Positions 1 to 11,461 of a DNA stretch of 64,000 nucleotides are shown one piece after another. Origin of the DNA: Tubulanus polymorphus (lineage: Eukaryota; Nemertea; Palaeonemertea; Tubulaniformes; Tubulanidae). The notes beneath the pieces were generated by a model, which did not search any database, had not been told where the DNA came from, and was given only the letters and a program-made list of their open reading frames with translations. Numbering within the stretch: position 1 is the stretch's first letter; each line of letters opens with the position of its first letter. The position numbers were made by a program, and so were the translations under genes. The stretch lies in the NCBI RefSeq assembly GCF_964204645.1, contig NC_134028.1, forward strand, positions 21,860,153 through 21,924,152, read 5' to 3'.

Positions 1-1336
1 CTCCGACGATGAAATCAAAACGTCCGGCGCTTCGGAAACATTTCCACGATCAAATCGAACGACTATACACGACATCGGCGTAAACGGAAACAACTCGACT
101 AGTTATAGATAATCATAGCAGCAAACTGTACATACCACGAATAGCCGCGTATAATCTAAAGCCCGACGCGCATGTGTTGAACTAGTCAAACCTACTTAAT
201 TCAGATCAGTTTCATACAGATTTTGATCTTATTTAGGCCATATGAAATAGATTACTTGACTCTCATCAGTGCCCGCCCCGAATTCAGCGGATAGAGGTGT
301 TGCTAGTCTTCATATATCATTAGAGTTTGTGGAATGTTCTATATAAAATATAAACCTCCCTCTTCGATGATTTTTTTCACAACTTCTGATGAGAATCAAG
401 TAATTCATTTTATATGGCCTAAGGCTAAACTAAAATGATACCTTGTTTCTCCTAATCAGTTGGGTCACTTTTGTAAACCGGCGAAAGATTTGTAGTCAGT
501 TCAGTTCTATAACTTTCTTCTAACTTTCTTTCTCTTTCTATAACCGCTGGCTCTGTTATGCTTAGCTTGATCATAATTTTACAAAAGTAACGTACTGGGT
601 ATGTAGGTGGCCGGCCGGGTCAACTTTAATAGAAATGAGAAACAATGTACATGTATCAATTTTTTCAGCCTTAGATATTTTCTAAAGTCCATCTATACAA
701 ATGTTTGTACGTAAGATAATTTGATAATAAATCAATATTTCTGATAAACCTGATGAATTTCATTTAGTCCCAAACGATTCGAATTCAGCAGGTTCTACAG
801 TATTGGTTTTTGTCAAAACAAAAATACGAAACAAACCGCTATTTTCAGCGAATGAGTGTCATCTGGACTGACGGTTGATTCCTTTCCTGAAAACGAAACA
901 CTCGCCGTGTGCGTTAGGCTTTACGATTCGCGGTTAAAAAACATAGAAACGATGTTTGAATGATTTGAAAAACGTGATGTCGATCAAATAAACTATAATC
1001 TGCTGTTGATTCATCAGAGATGATCGCGCGATCTCGATGGTCGTTATCGTAATCTTGAATGTCGCCATGTTGCGTATTGTTGTGTAAGTTCCATGTCCGT
1101 AAAACGAATCATGGGCCGGCACGGTCTAGGTGTTCATTCGCGAGGCTGAATTACTAAATGTCGCTGGCCAATTATTAATCACACTGTAAAATGCTTTGAA
1201 TTAGTGATTATCCACTTGGTATGTATTCCGGCCATTACAAAAACTAAATCGAAATGTATGTGATTAGCTTGAAATAGATGTCTCAATGTTCGCTACTATT
1301 GAATGTTACTATGTACCTATAATATGTCCATGTCCA
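1..1336. other. Non-coding, no gene seen
   Basis: I see no open frame with family resemblance, no splice-bounded exon chain and no strong repeat. It is AT-rich intergenic or intronic sequence. Confidence 0.5.
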
Positions 1337-1617
1337 GGGGCCGGTTGCACAGTCACGGCTTAGACTTAAGATCAGTCTAAGACCAACTTAGTTTTATCAC
1401 CAATCTAACAACTTAAGACCAGTCTTAAGATTTAAGACCACTTTTGGACTTAGGTCACAACTGTGCAACTGGCTCCAGGGGCCAGTTGCACAGTCGTGAC
1501 ATAAGTCCAAAAGTGGTCTTAAATCTTAAGACCAATCTTAAGTTGTTAGATTAGCTATAGAACTAAGTTGGTCTTAGACTGGTCTTAAGTCGAAGCCTTG
1601 ACTATGCAACCGACCCC
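1337..1617. mobile_element. Two head-to-head foldback MITEs
   Basis: Two units of about 140 bp (1337-1478 and 1479-1617) lie as near-perfect inverted copies. Each unit begins and ends with a version of GGGGCCGGTTGCACAGTC, so each is a small element with terminal inverted repeats, and the pair forms a 280 bp palindrome. The interior is rich in CTTAAGAC-type motifs. A degraded third copy lies at 60988-61097. There is no coding capacity. I could not assign a superfamily because no clear target duplication is visible. Confidence 0.8.
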
Positions 1618-3779
1618 AGGTGTTTAACTACTACCGTAGTCTCTGAGCTTGAAATATTAACTGTCATGTGATAACTTTTATAGACAGGCGCTAACTTTAT
1701 TCACTGCAGGTTTTAAACTACTTTTGACTTGAAACCGATGAGGTTTATCTGGTCAGAGGGGCTCGTTGTGATTCGACCAAGGGTTGAGGTAATGATAAAC
1801 TCATATTGGGTTAAAGTTAGTGCCTGTGATATAGAACCACGGATCTTGCTTTCTGTTATTTGCATTGAAAATTGTTCAGTTTTGTAGACATGGCGTTCGT
1901 TTTCTTCAGAGAATCGTCAATTGATCTCTCGTGGGGGAGGGAGTATTTAACATTTAGAAAATACGATTATCAATTTAAACAACTTTTTGCAATTTATACA
2001 ATTTAAACAGGAATTTGCCAAATAGGAATCAGTCACTTATTACATACGCATAAAATCTTGATTTTTTTAAGCCCCTATCCCCTTGAACGCAAACATTTTT
2101 CAGTAACTCGCCCTTGCATATACGTACAAAATTTCAGGTGACACATATTAGTGACATAAAATAGACTCATTTGGATCCTGGCCTCTTATGGCAGATATCC
2201 CAGCACCTATATGTCCTATTTTTCAATAGGAATCCTATAATTCTTCTGTATTTGTGAAAAAATTTCCTATACGTATTTTTTTTTTCACCAAAAGATTTGC
2301 CCACTCGCATTTTTATGCGTCATGAATGGTGGTTTACTTACTTTTGTATGTGACATGAACTGATGATTGTCGCTGAAAATGATCGCTGGCAAAAAAGAAT
2401 GGTCTGCTGTCGTCAAGTTGGATCTTGTCTATGGTTGACAAATTTTGGATTGAGATTTTTGTAGAAATGATATTCGGTCAATTTCCCCTACCACATGCAA
2501 TGAAATTGTTAGTTGTCTTCCTATTGATTGTCGTAGAACGTAGTCAAGAATTCCTATAAATATCCCATATTTTATTGAAAAAGCTCCTATTTTTCCTAAA
2601 TATGTTTATGAAAAAAAATAGCTGGTATGTCCGACTATGGTAGATTTTTGTGCGCTGTTTCTAATCATCGATTATGTTTTTGTTTGATCGTGTTTTTGAG
2701 AGATTGCTCATCTGAAATATAGAATGACATTTTCTGCCAGTAGAACATAAAGTATATATTTATAGGTGCAGGTACCTTTTTATCATTTTCTCATTTAGAT
2801 AATATTTTCTTATTATCGGTTGCTTAGAGAAGCAGCGAGTTGAAGCCATTTACTTAAATATTCCTGTATAAAATGCTGCTGCGCTTCTTCGTGATTTTGG
2901 TGCTCAAATCATTCGGGTATCATTTTTCTGCGATCCTCCTAAACAGACATTTAGATGTAGATTGAAGTTCCGATACGATCACTTTTTGTATGTGCGTATC
3001 AAATGTTTACGTGTATTACAGCTGAACAATGATTTCCAGCATGTTGCAGCTAAGATATTTATATCAATCAAGCTTCGAATAATTTTGAAACCCGTTTGAT
3101 ACAACAATTTCACTTTTGCCAACAGGATTCGTATTAACAAGGTTTCATTTTTGTTTGTTTGTTTTCAATCATTCGAAGATGTCTGAGGTGAAGTCCTGGG
3201 CAACTAGATGTCGGAGGGGATGGATCCCGGCGGCAGAATGATACCTGCATTACGTTAATGGAACTTTTTCCTTATCGAAGGTGTCTGAAACCCTACTTAA
3301 GTCTGGAACTTATATAATATGAATATGGTTGTAATATGAACGATATATATTTCTATGGTTGCTGTATTTGTTGTGCTAGAAATTGCTTCATTTTAGTATA
3401 AACTATACCGAATAAAAAGTAAGCACGTAATTTATACTTAAAAACAAGTATCGTTTCAGTGTTTTTTGAGCAGCTGCTGTAGTCTCGGGGCCAGTTGCTC
3501 TTAAGTTGATCAGAGATTTTCAAACGATTACTCCCAAGGTCCGAGCATGGATGTACAGTAGAACAATTCTGATTACTAGGGACTGTCCAGATTTCTTCGA
3601 ATTAAAGTAAAATCGGAATTATGAATAATAGTGTTCATGGTTCGAGGTTAATTGGACCAAATATTTCTTCGGAATTAAGTGAAAATCTGGATTAAAAAAT
3701 CCACATTGAGTTTTACTGTTTTAACTAGTTTGACATACATCGTTAACTGATAATTATAACTATTGAGCAACCGCTGTCT
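1618..3779. other. Non-coding, no gene seen
   Basis: AT-rich sequence with homopolymer T runs near 2275. No credible exon on either strand. A partial match to the terminal motif of the 1337 element (GGGGCCAGTTGC) is at about 3487. Confidence 0.5.
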
Positions 3780-3960
3780 GGGCAACGTTATGGCCAATGA
3801 TGCCAGAAACAAATCGAACGTGCAAGATCAGATATCTATAGAAACTCTTTTCATCAAAACTGCGATCGACTGGAACAACCTCAGCGACACCACTGTGGCA
3901 ACACAATCTGCTGAAGATAATTGCAAGAAGTGGTCACTGTCTACGTACCTCAATAGACCT
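3780..3960 (+). pseudogene. LINE reverse-transcriptase C-terminal relic
   Basis: The frame at 3763-3999 contains TAIDWNNLSD followed by a short stretch ending KKWSL. This resembles the conserved extreme C-terminus of invertebrate non-LTR reverse transcriptases, where a phenylalanine-rich start leads to a T-x-x-x-WN-x-LP motif and then a basic FK-x-x-L end. Nothing upstream reads as reverse transcriptase, so this is a 5'-truncated relic. The call rests on one short motif. Confidence 0.45.
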
Positions 3961-4002
3961 TTTTTTACATACACTTTCCACTTTTTGGTGGCAGGCTAAC
4001 AG

Positions 4003-4899
4003 AATAAAATATAAATGTATTCGGTCTTCCCTGACAGAAAGAAGTTGACACAAGTAGATTGCGGTATATTTGTTACTTAAGACGATTTATTTATTTTACA
4101 CATATTCAATTTACAATGTTTTCGAATAATAAGAACAGAAATTCCACATGTACAACCACGCTCGGGTACAAAGTTACAAATATCGAAACTCCTTCATGCG
4201 GTCAATGAGCTTGAAGCTCCGATGCGCTTGCATCCACCATGGACCGATAAATCGTCAAACTAAACCACTGAGACTATTTACAACAGAGTAAAAAGAGGAG
4301 TCTACTGTAATGTAGCTGAAAAGTTGATTTAAGTTAAAACAGGCATATGTGGTATTTGTTCAGGATCCCTATTGATCAGTTACTCTTGGATATAAGGAGT
4401 TTTCAGAAGAAAATTTCGTGGAAGTGTCCGCATCACTTTCATATCCCAATTACAATAGACTCCTACTGTTTATCTCGGTAAACTATAAATTCAGTAGTTT
4501 TATATGCAAATTCTTATCCTTTACACTACCTAAACTTGGATTCTAATAAATTTGGTAAAAAATCCAGGTCCCAGAATAAATATAGGCATTGTTCACTGTT
4601 GTTTCCCTACTTCTCAAAATTGAAGGAGTTTTAAAAGAGTTTTTCATTCAAGTTAAAGGAGTTTCAAGCCCCTTATAAACATTTTCTGTTCAGAAGAGGA
4701 TTTCAAGGAGTCGTAGGGACTGTGTTTTAATTCAAGTAATGTTCTCGGTGACCGAGTCCTGTATTTAATACATGCGGTCGCAGTTCATGCGCCGTACATT
4801 AAAAAACAAGTCAAATGAAAATGATCGATGGCTTAAAAACGAAATGACTAAAATGCTTTTCTTCGGTCTCCGTTTCTGCATTCAACGCTTTAATATTCG
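4003..4899. other. 3' flank of RNPS1
   Basis: Non-coding stretch downstream of the RNPS1 stop codon. It should include the 3' UTR of that minus-strand gene. No other gene seen. Confidence 0.5.
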
Positions 4900-7631
4900 T
4901 CAACGCGAGGACGACGACGAACTCGAGCTCGATCGACTGTAGCGCCGTCTTCTGGCTGGAGAACGCGATCCTGATCGCTGTCGACGGGGACTACGACTTC
5001 TTCTACGAGGAGGCGACCTAAACAACGAAATATGATTTCCATTTCATTCACTATGCAACTACTGCAAATGTGATAACGTCATCGCAGCCTACTTGATCAA
5101 ATATTGCAAAAGCAGACTCTACTTCAACCAGATTTTCATCTTATTTTTGTTTACGCCCCAGTATTTCTTGTATCAAATGTAATATGTATGGATCCGATAA
5201 ACCGGTCATTGTTTTATAGAGAATCCCACACTAATATAACGAAAGATGAAGTCCGAAAAGTTTTTGCTTCAGCTATAAATTTATTTATCCGATGTTTCGA
5301 CTATATCCTAATAGTCATCTTCAGGAATAGTCATCTTCATTCCTGAAGATGACTATTTAGATGATTTAGTCGAAACGTGGGATAAATGAATTTATAGCTG
5401 AAAGAAGAACTTTTCAGATTTTATCTTCCGCTTTGTTAGTGTGGGATTCTCTTAAACCCTTTCAGTGCGTCTACACCACAGTGCGGTGTACGAATCAGTG
5501 ATGGATTTTGCTAGTACACCGCACTGCGGTGTATTGATATAATTAGTAATTACTAATTATCTCTCTTGAAAGATGGCAGCACCTGTCAAACATAGTGAAA
5601 TATTAGTCACTAACGATACACCGCGCCGCGGTGTAGACGCACTAGTGCTATTCCCGTTATTCAACACACTAGGGTGGAATTTTTCAGAATTTTCAAATTA
5701 TCTTCAGCACTATAGGGTATTAATTAGCCACCACTGAAAGGGTTAATAAGGTCACAACACAGAATAGTGTTTCATCAACTGGTAAATCAGTTGTTTCATT
5801 TCAGCAGACAGTATTTTCACGATTCAACTAGTCTTACCTTCGTCGTGGGCCGCCTCTGTCGCCACCGGGTCCACCGCCAAACCGCGGCGGCGAGTTGCGC
5901 CCCCATCTCGGAGGCGGGCCACGTCTCATCGGAGACCGGCGCGGGGGTGGTCTAGGCGATGGTCGGCGAACCAATACGGCGGCAGCTGTCACTTCCTGAC
6001 CATCTATCTGACCTGAAATCAATTGATTGAAAGTTTTAGCTTACCAGTTAGCAATCCAGAGGGTCTTACGAGACTTTCTAACCGGGTGGCCACTTTCCGC
6101 CTATGAAAGTTTTCCCTGATTTTTTCTGTTTTTTTCCCATGTGATTGCGCGCGAAATTCCCGGAGCGAATCAGGGACATTTACTGCGTTTAAACAGTTAC
6201 AATTCATTCGTTTTTGAACATTGAATCACGTATAGATAAAACAAACAGGCGGTTCATAGCATTATCCGAATAACCCGAGTTTTCGAATGTTTTTTGGGTA
6301 AAATTTGTCTAATTCCCTGATTTTTTGATCTCCTGAGTTTCCCAAGTTTTCCAGGTCAGTGGCCACCTTGTCTTAGAGCCTCACATTGAGCGCCCTGCCC
6401 CAGTACACTGACAGCAGTACATCGTACATACCTCCGTCCATATATTTGATAGCTTTCGTAGCGTCTTCAGGTTTACCGTATTCGATATAAGCGAAACCTT
6501 TGCTGATTTCGTTGTGAATTCGATCCATCGGGAACTCGATCGATTTAATCACTCCATAAACGGAGAATATCTCCTGTAAATGATCTTTGTTGACGTTACG
6601 CGTCAGACGTCCGACGTGGACTTTACACGGTTTTGGTGGAGTCGGCGCTCTCTTCCGTCGTGGACTTCTACAGTTACAAACACAATTAAACAATGAAATT
6701 GTCCCAGTTGTAAGTGTGCCGATAAAATGTCTAATGTCCGGGGTGTTTGTAGTTCATTTTCATTTCAAAAATATCTCAGGTAAAATACTGAACACATTTG
6801 AAGGGTGGACGATCAGTTTTTGAAAGATTGCTAATGTCTTATGTTTGTAGTTTTTCATTTTCAAGGAAATATCCCAAGTTCTGAACACATGTGAAGTGTG
6901 GACGATCAAAATAAGAATGATCAAGAGGCGTTTTTAACAAAACTGAATCTTTGTAAAAATCGTTTCAAGTTTCACGTTTACGGCGCGTGGTTAAGTGAAT
7001 CCGATTTAGTAAATCAACTCGTTAATGGACAAGGTTTATTAATTGTGATTTATTAAATCGCCACTAACTTGCTCACCGAGCAAGTTAGTCAGCTAAATCC
7101 AACATGGCATTCTCTTCGAACGCGGGCCTAAGACATTATCGCAGACCATCATCTGTCAATAATTCAGTCACCATTGACGCCCATTTTCTTTTGAATCACG
7201 ACCTTTATGATTCGACTCGTTTACGTTGGTTTTCCGTACCCATTTCCAACATCGAATCGAATTTAGCTAAATCAATCGGATTCAATTTCGTAAAAGCGCT
7301 TCAGATAAACAGCAATGAATTGAATGCAACAGGTGCAGAGTTCAGGCTGCACGTGAATCACCATTTTGAATATAATTACCTGGATTTCTTTCTCGGAGAT
7401 CCGCGTCCTCTACTTCTAGAAGACGATGAACTACTACCCGAACTACTCCCCGAACTACCACTGCTAGAACTACTACTGGACGAGCTGTACGATCCGGAAC
7501 GAGCTCGGGATCTCGACGTCGATGAGCTACTGCTGCCCGACGAGCTGCTACTCGACGCGCGTTTCTTTCGATCTCGTCCCGCACGTTCGGCTCTCTTCGG
7601 ACGCTCGCGACTACGACTGGTGCTTCGAGCC
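4900..7631 (-). CDS. RNPS1: RNPS1, RNA-binding protein with serine-rich domain (5' end missing)
   Basis: Nuclear SR-related protein of the ASAP/PSAP and exon-junction complexes that influences splicing and mRNA quality control. Four exons join in phase: 7380-7631, 6432-6667, 5838-6012 and 4900-5017. The first encodes a run of serine and arginine residues. The second carries the RRM, with VHVGRLTRNV as RNP2 and KGFAYIEYG as RNP1. The RRM-to-tail join reads MDGGQIDGQEV, as in animal RNPS1. The third encodes a proline/arginine/glycine-rich stretch and the last an RS tail ending at TGA 4900-4902. About 260 codons are visible, against roughly 300 in vertebrate RNPS1. Exon 7380-7631 opens at an acceptor, so the initiator exon lies further upstream and I could not identify it. 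Introns carry MITEs at 5218-5742. Confidence 0.9.
5218..5452. mobile_element. Foldback MITE in an RNPS1 intron
   Basis: Two arms of about 110 bp (5218-5332 and 5341-5452) are inverted copies. The outer ends are AGAGAATCCCACACTAA and its complement. The centre contains repeated CATCTTCA and TGAAGATGACTA blocks. There is no coding capacity. It directly abuts the element at 5457. Confidence 0.8.
5457..5742. mobile_element. piggyBac-like MITE
   Basis: The termini are CCCTTTCAGTG and its inverse CACTGAAAGGG. TTAA follows the right end (5743-5746) and TTAA plus one A precedes the left end (5452-5456). Ends starting CCCTTT at TTAA sites are typical of piggyBac elements. Inside is a second inverted pair built on GCGTCTACACC at about 5466 and its complement near 5630. 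Non-autonomous. Confidence 0.7.
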
Positions 7632-9279
7632 CTAAACGCGATTAACAAGACAACATGGATTAAAGATCAAATCTATTCACACACGCCCCGAACATCTTGT
7701 ACTAAAAATTATCTATAACAATTTGGGTTTCCATAGACAATTTACAGTCAATATTTGAATTGAAGAATCCACGGTTACTGAGAAAAAAACGAAAAGTGTG
7801 GTTTACCTTGAAAGCTAGAGGTTGTTTGGAACAAGGGCATTGCTTGAAAAATCTTTTTAATTCGCGACTTCAAAGTTCCACAAGTTTATTTTGTATTTTA
7901 TCTTTCTTAAAGAATTATTTTGTAGTCAAAAAAGACCAAAGATATACATTTGGTTAAAGTCCACGTCCAAAATTTTGTAGGGTACAGGTAGGCGCGGCAG
8001 GGAAACAATTTTATATTTTCAAAAAAAAAATGTTTCACAATATGAAAAAAAATATTCAAATAAGGCCATCCCAAAATAATTGTCTGTTTGCCGTAACACC
8101 GACTCAACTTTTCAGGATGAGTCGGTAGGTAAGAAAATTTTTTTTTTGCTAAATTTTTGGGAAAAAAAAAATTTATCACCTTTTTACATGGAAACAATAT
8201 CGCAAATATCATCTACGTTGTGCACGGGAAATTTGTCTAATAGCGTAGATTTCGAGAATTATTCTAAAATTATAACTTCGTCCAGAGCGTCATCTCCGTG
8301 TTAAAAATGAAACAGTATATTGAATATATGCGCGCTTTTTAAATCCTGGAATTTACCACTACAATATTCAGACCTCGACAGACCTTATAGTTTGCTGCTT
8401 AGTATTTTCAGGTGACAAGAAATTACAATTTATTACAAATTCTATCGAACAGAAAACACAGCGCTCATCTTCTGCTACGATTATTCATCTTCACCCGTCA
8501 AGGGATTCGAACCCACTACGCTAAAGCTGTTCCCCGAACCCCTTGACCTCACGAGTCGTTGGAGTCGTTACTAGCCGACCAGAATCCGGTCGTACCAATC
8601 ACAGCGCTTGTAACAAACTGTCAGTAGACTTCTGTTGGTTTTCCCGTTAAATCAACCAATCAGCGAACGTTTTACCGAACAAGGAAGTATTTCGCAAATC
8701 GATATATGACGTCACGCGCAACAGCGCCAGTAATGAAATCACGCTTCGTGAGGCCAGGGGGCTGGTGGAAGCGAGTTCGGGAGTGATACCGGACCCCTGG
8801 CAAGCGAGGATGTGATTATTCAGCCTATTTTCATGTCAAAAGGCGCACGCGTTACAGCATCACCTTGAGTAGTGTACTGTACGAGCTTGCGTGTGTATGT
8901 GGTGTAGCACTCCGCGCGCATGTGGAGGCTTCGTGTAAGTGAATATTCGCTTACACCTCGATGTCAATCATTCAAAACAATCAGCGGGTATTAAAATGAA
9001 ACAATACCTATGGCAGATGAGTGAAATAATTACATCCTCACCAGCAATGAGCATTTGAAATACGTATACGCCACCTAGTTGAATGAAACGTACGCCATTC
9101 TATTGCTTTCCAATAATTATTTTAGTAGCGCCGGAATTCCCCGTATATCCCAAAAACAGCCAATCCCATTCGCTCGTAGAGACAACGCCCCCCAATCGAG
9201 GTCATTGCAATTTTATACGCGAGAGTTGAGAATTTTCACGCCAAAAACAGTTTTTCGTAGAATTTTAACTCAGTTGACC
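7632..9279. other. Non-coding upstream of RNPS1
   Basis: It should contain the RNPS1 first exon and promoter, but I could not place them. A tRNA-like B box (GGGTTCGAATCCC on the minus strand) is at about 8500-8515, inside a short hairpin. GGCAAGCGAGGA at 8799-8810 belongs to a repeated motif family. A short TGTAAGTGAATATTCGCTTACA palindrome is at about 8934. Confidence 0.45.
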
Positions 9280-9435
9280 ATGTCATCGACAGAGGTTCGC
9301 CATGTCTTCAATCGCATCGATTATACGTCGTCGTTTAAGCCAAGAACCAATGAAACGAATGCTCACATAAAAAAACGTACCGCGATTTTAGGCTACATGA
9401 ATTGGCTCAATGCCAACATCATATCGCTGACAAAG
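9280..9435 (+). CDS. Possible orphan first exon, protein not recognised
   Basis: ATG 9280 has a good context (GACC before it) and opens a 52-codon frame that includes the stretch RTAILGYMNWLN, up to a strong donor, AAG followed by GTAAAC at 9436. Upstream is a TATA-like TTTATAC at about 9212. The frame also extends in both directions without the splice (9079-9534), so a single-exon reading is possible. I found no following exon between 9.5 and 11.4 kb, and I do not recognise the protein. It could be a dead exon or chance. Confidence 0.25.
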
Positions 9436-9534
9436 GTAAACCAAAATCGAAAAGTAGATTTTGATGGAAAATATACGTTGTTTGAGGAACAAGTTTGTGA
9501 CCGGATCCAGCTAAATAATCACTTCCTAAAATAA

Positions 9535-9638
9535 ACCAGTGTACTGAATTGCTGATGACATGTTTGGGTCTGAATCAGTGATATTTAATGTAATTGATTG
9601 AACCATTTACAAGAGGTGCGGATCTGCACTTTTAACAA
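9535..9638. mobile_element. 5'-truncated copy of the 28614 MITE
   Basis: From GTGTACTGAATTGCTGATGACA to the end GAGGTGCGGATCTGCACTTTTA this matches the right half of the full element at 28614-28824. The left terminal repeat is absent, so this is a truncated copy. Confidence 0.75.
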
Positions 9639-10055
9639 TGAGGCACTCCGAATGAATAAATAAACTACTTGTCAAAAAGCCGGGATTGAAAAACGTAATT
9701 CAGTCAAGCTATTCTAGCTACATGTCATGCTGCACCAACCAAACAAGGAATTTGCATGTGATTTCAAACATCGCTTATTGACTCATTTAATGGTTTTTAA
9801 TGGACAGATGTAAAGATGGGAACGATAAGGAGAAGATTAAAGCCGATTCTGCTTACATTTTCCAGATCGGTGTCTATCTATCTCGGGCGTATATAAACAA
9901 TGGCGTAAAGTGTAGCATGTCACTGGTATGATCCCGATCTAGACAAATTCAATTCAATTTGAAAATATTGCATTCCTACGGCGGTTCCGGCAGGGCGACC
10001 CTGAGGCGAGTCAATGAAAATGTAGAAGACCCAGCGAAGTCTTGACGATCAGTTT

Positions 10056-10894
10056 CAGGGGCGGATCCATGGGGATGGGTAGACAGTATTGGAAGGAAAT
10101 TTATGAGCACCTTTCTGATCTTAGGGCACACCCAGTATCCAGGTCAATCGAGCGCCGAAGGCGCGGGCCTTAGAGGGGGTCTGGGGGCCCACCCCCAGAA
10201 AATTTTGAAAATATGGTACCATTTAAAGGCTTTTAGAGGGCTTCTAGAGGCTAGCAGAGCAATCCAGAATAAACGAATTCGAGAAAAGATTTCAACAGGT
10301 GCGGATAAAAAATGAAGCTGGCGAACCCATGAAAGAATGGTTGTCGCCAACTTCGCCTAGTGCCCCTATAATCTTTAAAAGTGCCCCTTAACAATTATAC
10401 AGAATACGGCTAAGTGCCCTTTCATTGTTAACAATCGGCAAAAATTGCCTCGTCTTCACATTTATCCTTATGTCTTGTGCCATCTTCCAAACCAAAAGTG
10501 CCCCTAAAATTTTAAAAATTAGGCAAAAAAGTGCCATTTTCTTCAACATTTTCGGCGTATAGTGCCCTCTTCTAAAGTACGAGTGCCCCTTTAGCCCTCC
10601 CTGAAAAGGCAAGGACAAGGTGCCCTCATCTAAAGCATGAGTGCCCCTTGCAAAAGGAAAGTGCCCTTTTTAATTTATCATGATTAAAGGCTTTACAAAT
10701 ATGATTATCTCTCCTCACTTTCTCGGCAGCAGTATATACCGATTAATTTTATAATTATGCCCGCATTACGGACACGGAATTAGCGGTTGCTGAAATAATG
10801 CCGTCAAAAATATTGCCGGTGAAATTTCGAAGGGCACTTAAAAATTCTAGACCGTATTGGGCAATACGGCTAATACGGTCTGGATCCGCCCCTG
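10056..10894. mobile_element. hAT-like non-autonomous element
   Basis: A 14 bp perfect inverted terminal repeat, CAGGGGCGGATCCA at 10056-10069 and TGGATCCGCCCCTG at 10881-10894, bounds 839 bp. CAGGGG termini are common in hAT transposons. A short direct match, AGTTT, flanks both ends, but a clean 8 bp target duplication is not visible. The inside is low-complexity with many GTGCCCCT-like blocks and no transposase frame. Confidence 0.65.
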
Positions 10895-11461
10895 AGTTTC
10901 TATACCAGTATCCTGACGTTGACTGAGGGTTTGTACCGGTACAGACAGCAGATTGCGTTTAAGGGTTACTATGCATACACGAGGACGAGACTGGGCCGCG
11001 AAGCCGCCGGCCCGCCAGGCCCGGGTCCGATCTGAGTTCGAATAGAAATCATCTTTTGATGCAAAAGATCCCAACTTACTGTGCATCGGGCTTACTCAAT
11101 GTTGCAAGCCCAAACACGACATAATAACAAAGCACATCTAAAACGGTTTGTTCACGAAGAAGCGTTTTTCCGCTTGTGTGCATTGCGGGGTCAATGACAA
11201 CTTCCAATTTCGTTGGTTTGGTGATCTCAAAGATCGTGGGAATATTGTGTCTATTCTTTTATGAAACTAGCTAAAACAAAAGTTAGAATATTCGAGTATG
11301 TTCATCCCTGGGAGTACGTTGAATCATTAGCACAGTCATTTAGATCAAGTATATATCATTATCGCAACAACAAACAATTGACTAATGATGCCATAATAAC
11401 ATGTTTTATTCAATTTCCACCAGGTCGCATTTAGTACACATTTTCTGCGAATACGGCACAA
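10895..11461. other. Non-coding, 3' flank of AChBP gene 1
   Basis: No gene seen. TTCGAGTATG at about 11290 recurs near the 3' flank of each AChBP gene and marks a boundary of the duplicated unit. Confidence 0.5.

Noticed and set aside
7342-7584. Arginine-rich minus-strand frame overlapping RNPS1
   Set aside because: Alternate frame of the same SR-coding exon. The other frame continues in phase into the RRM exon.
7104-7718. Long plus-strand open frame
   Set aside because: It is the antisense shadow of the serine/arginine-rich RNPS1 exon at 7380-7631, whose splice sites and RRM neighbour support the minus strand.
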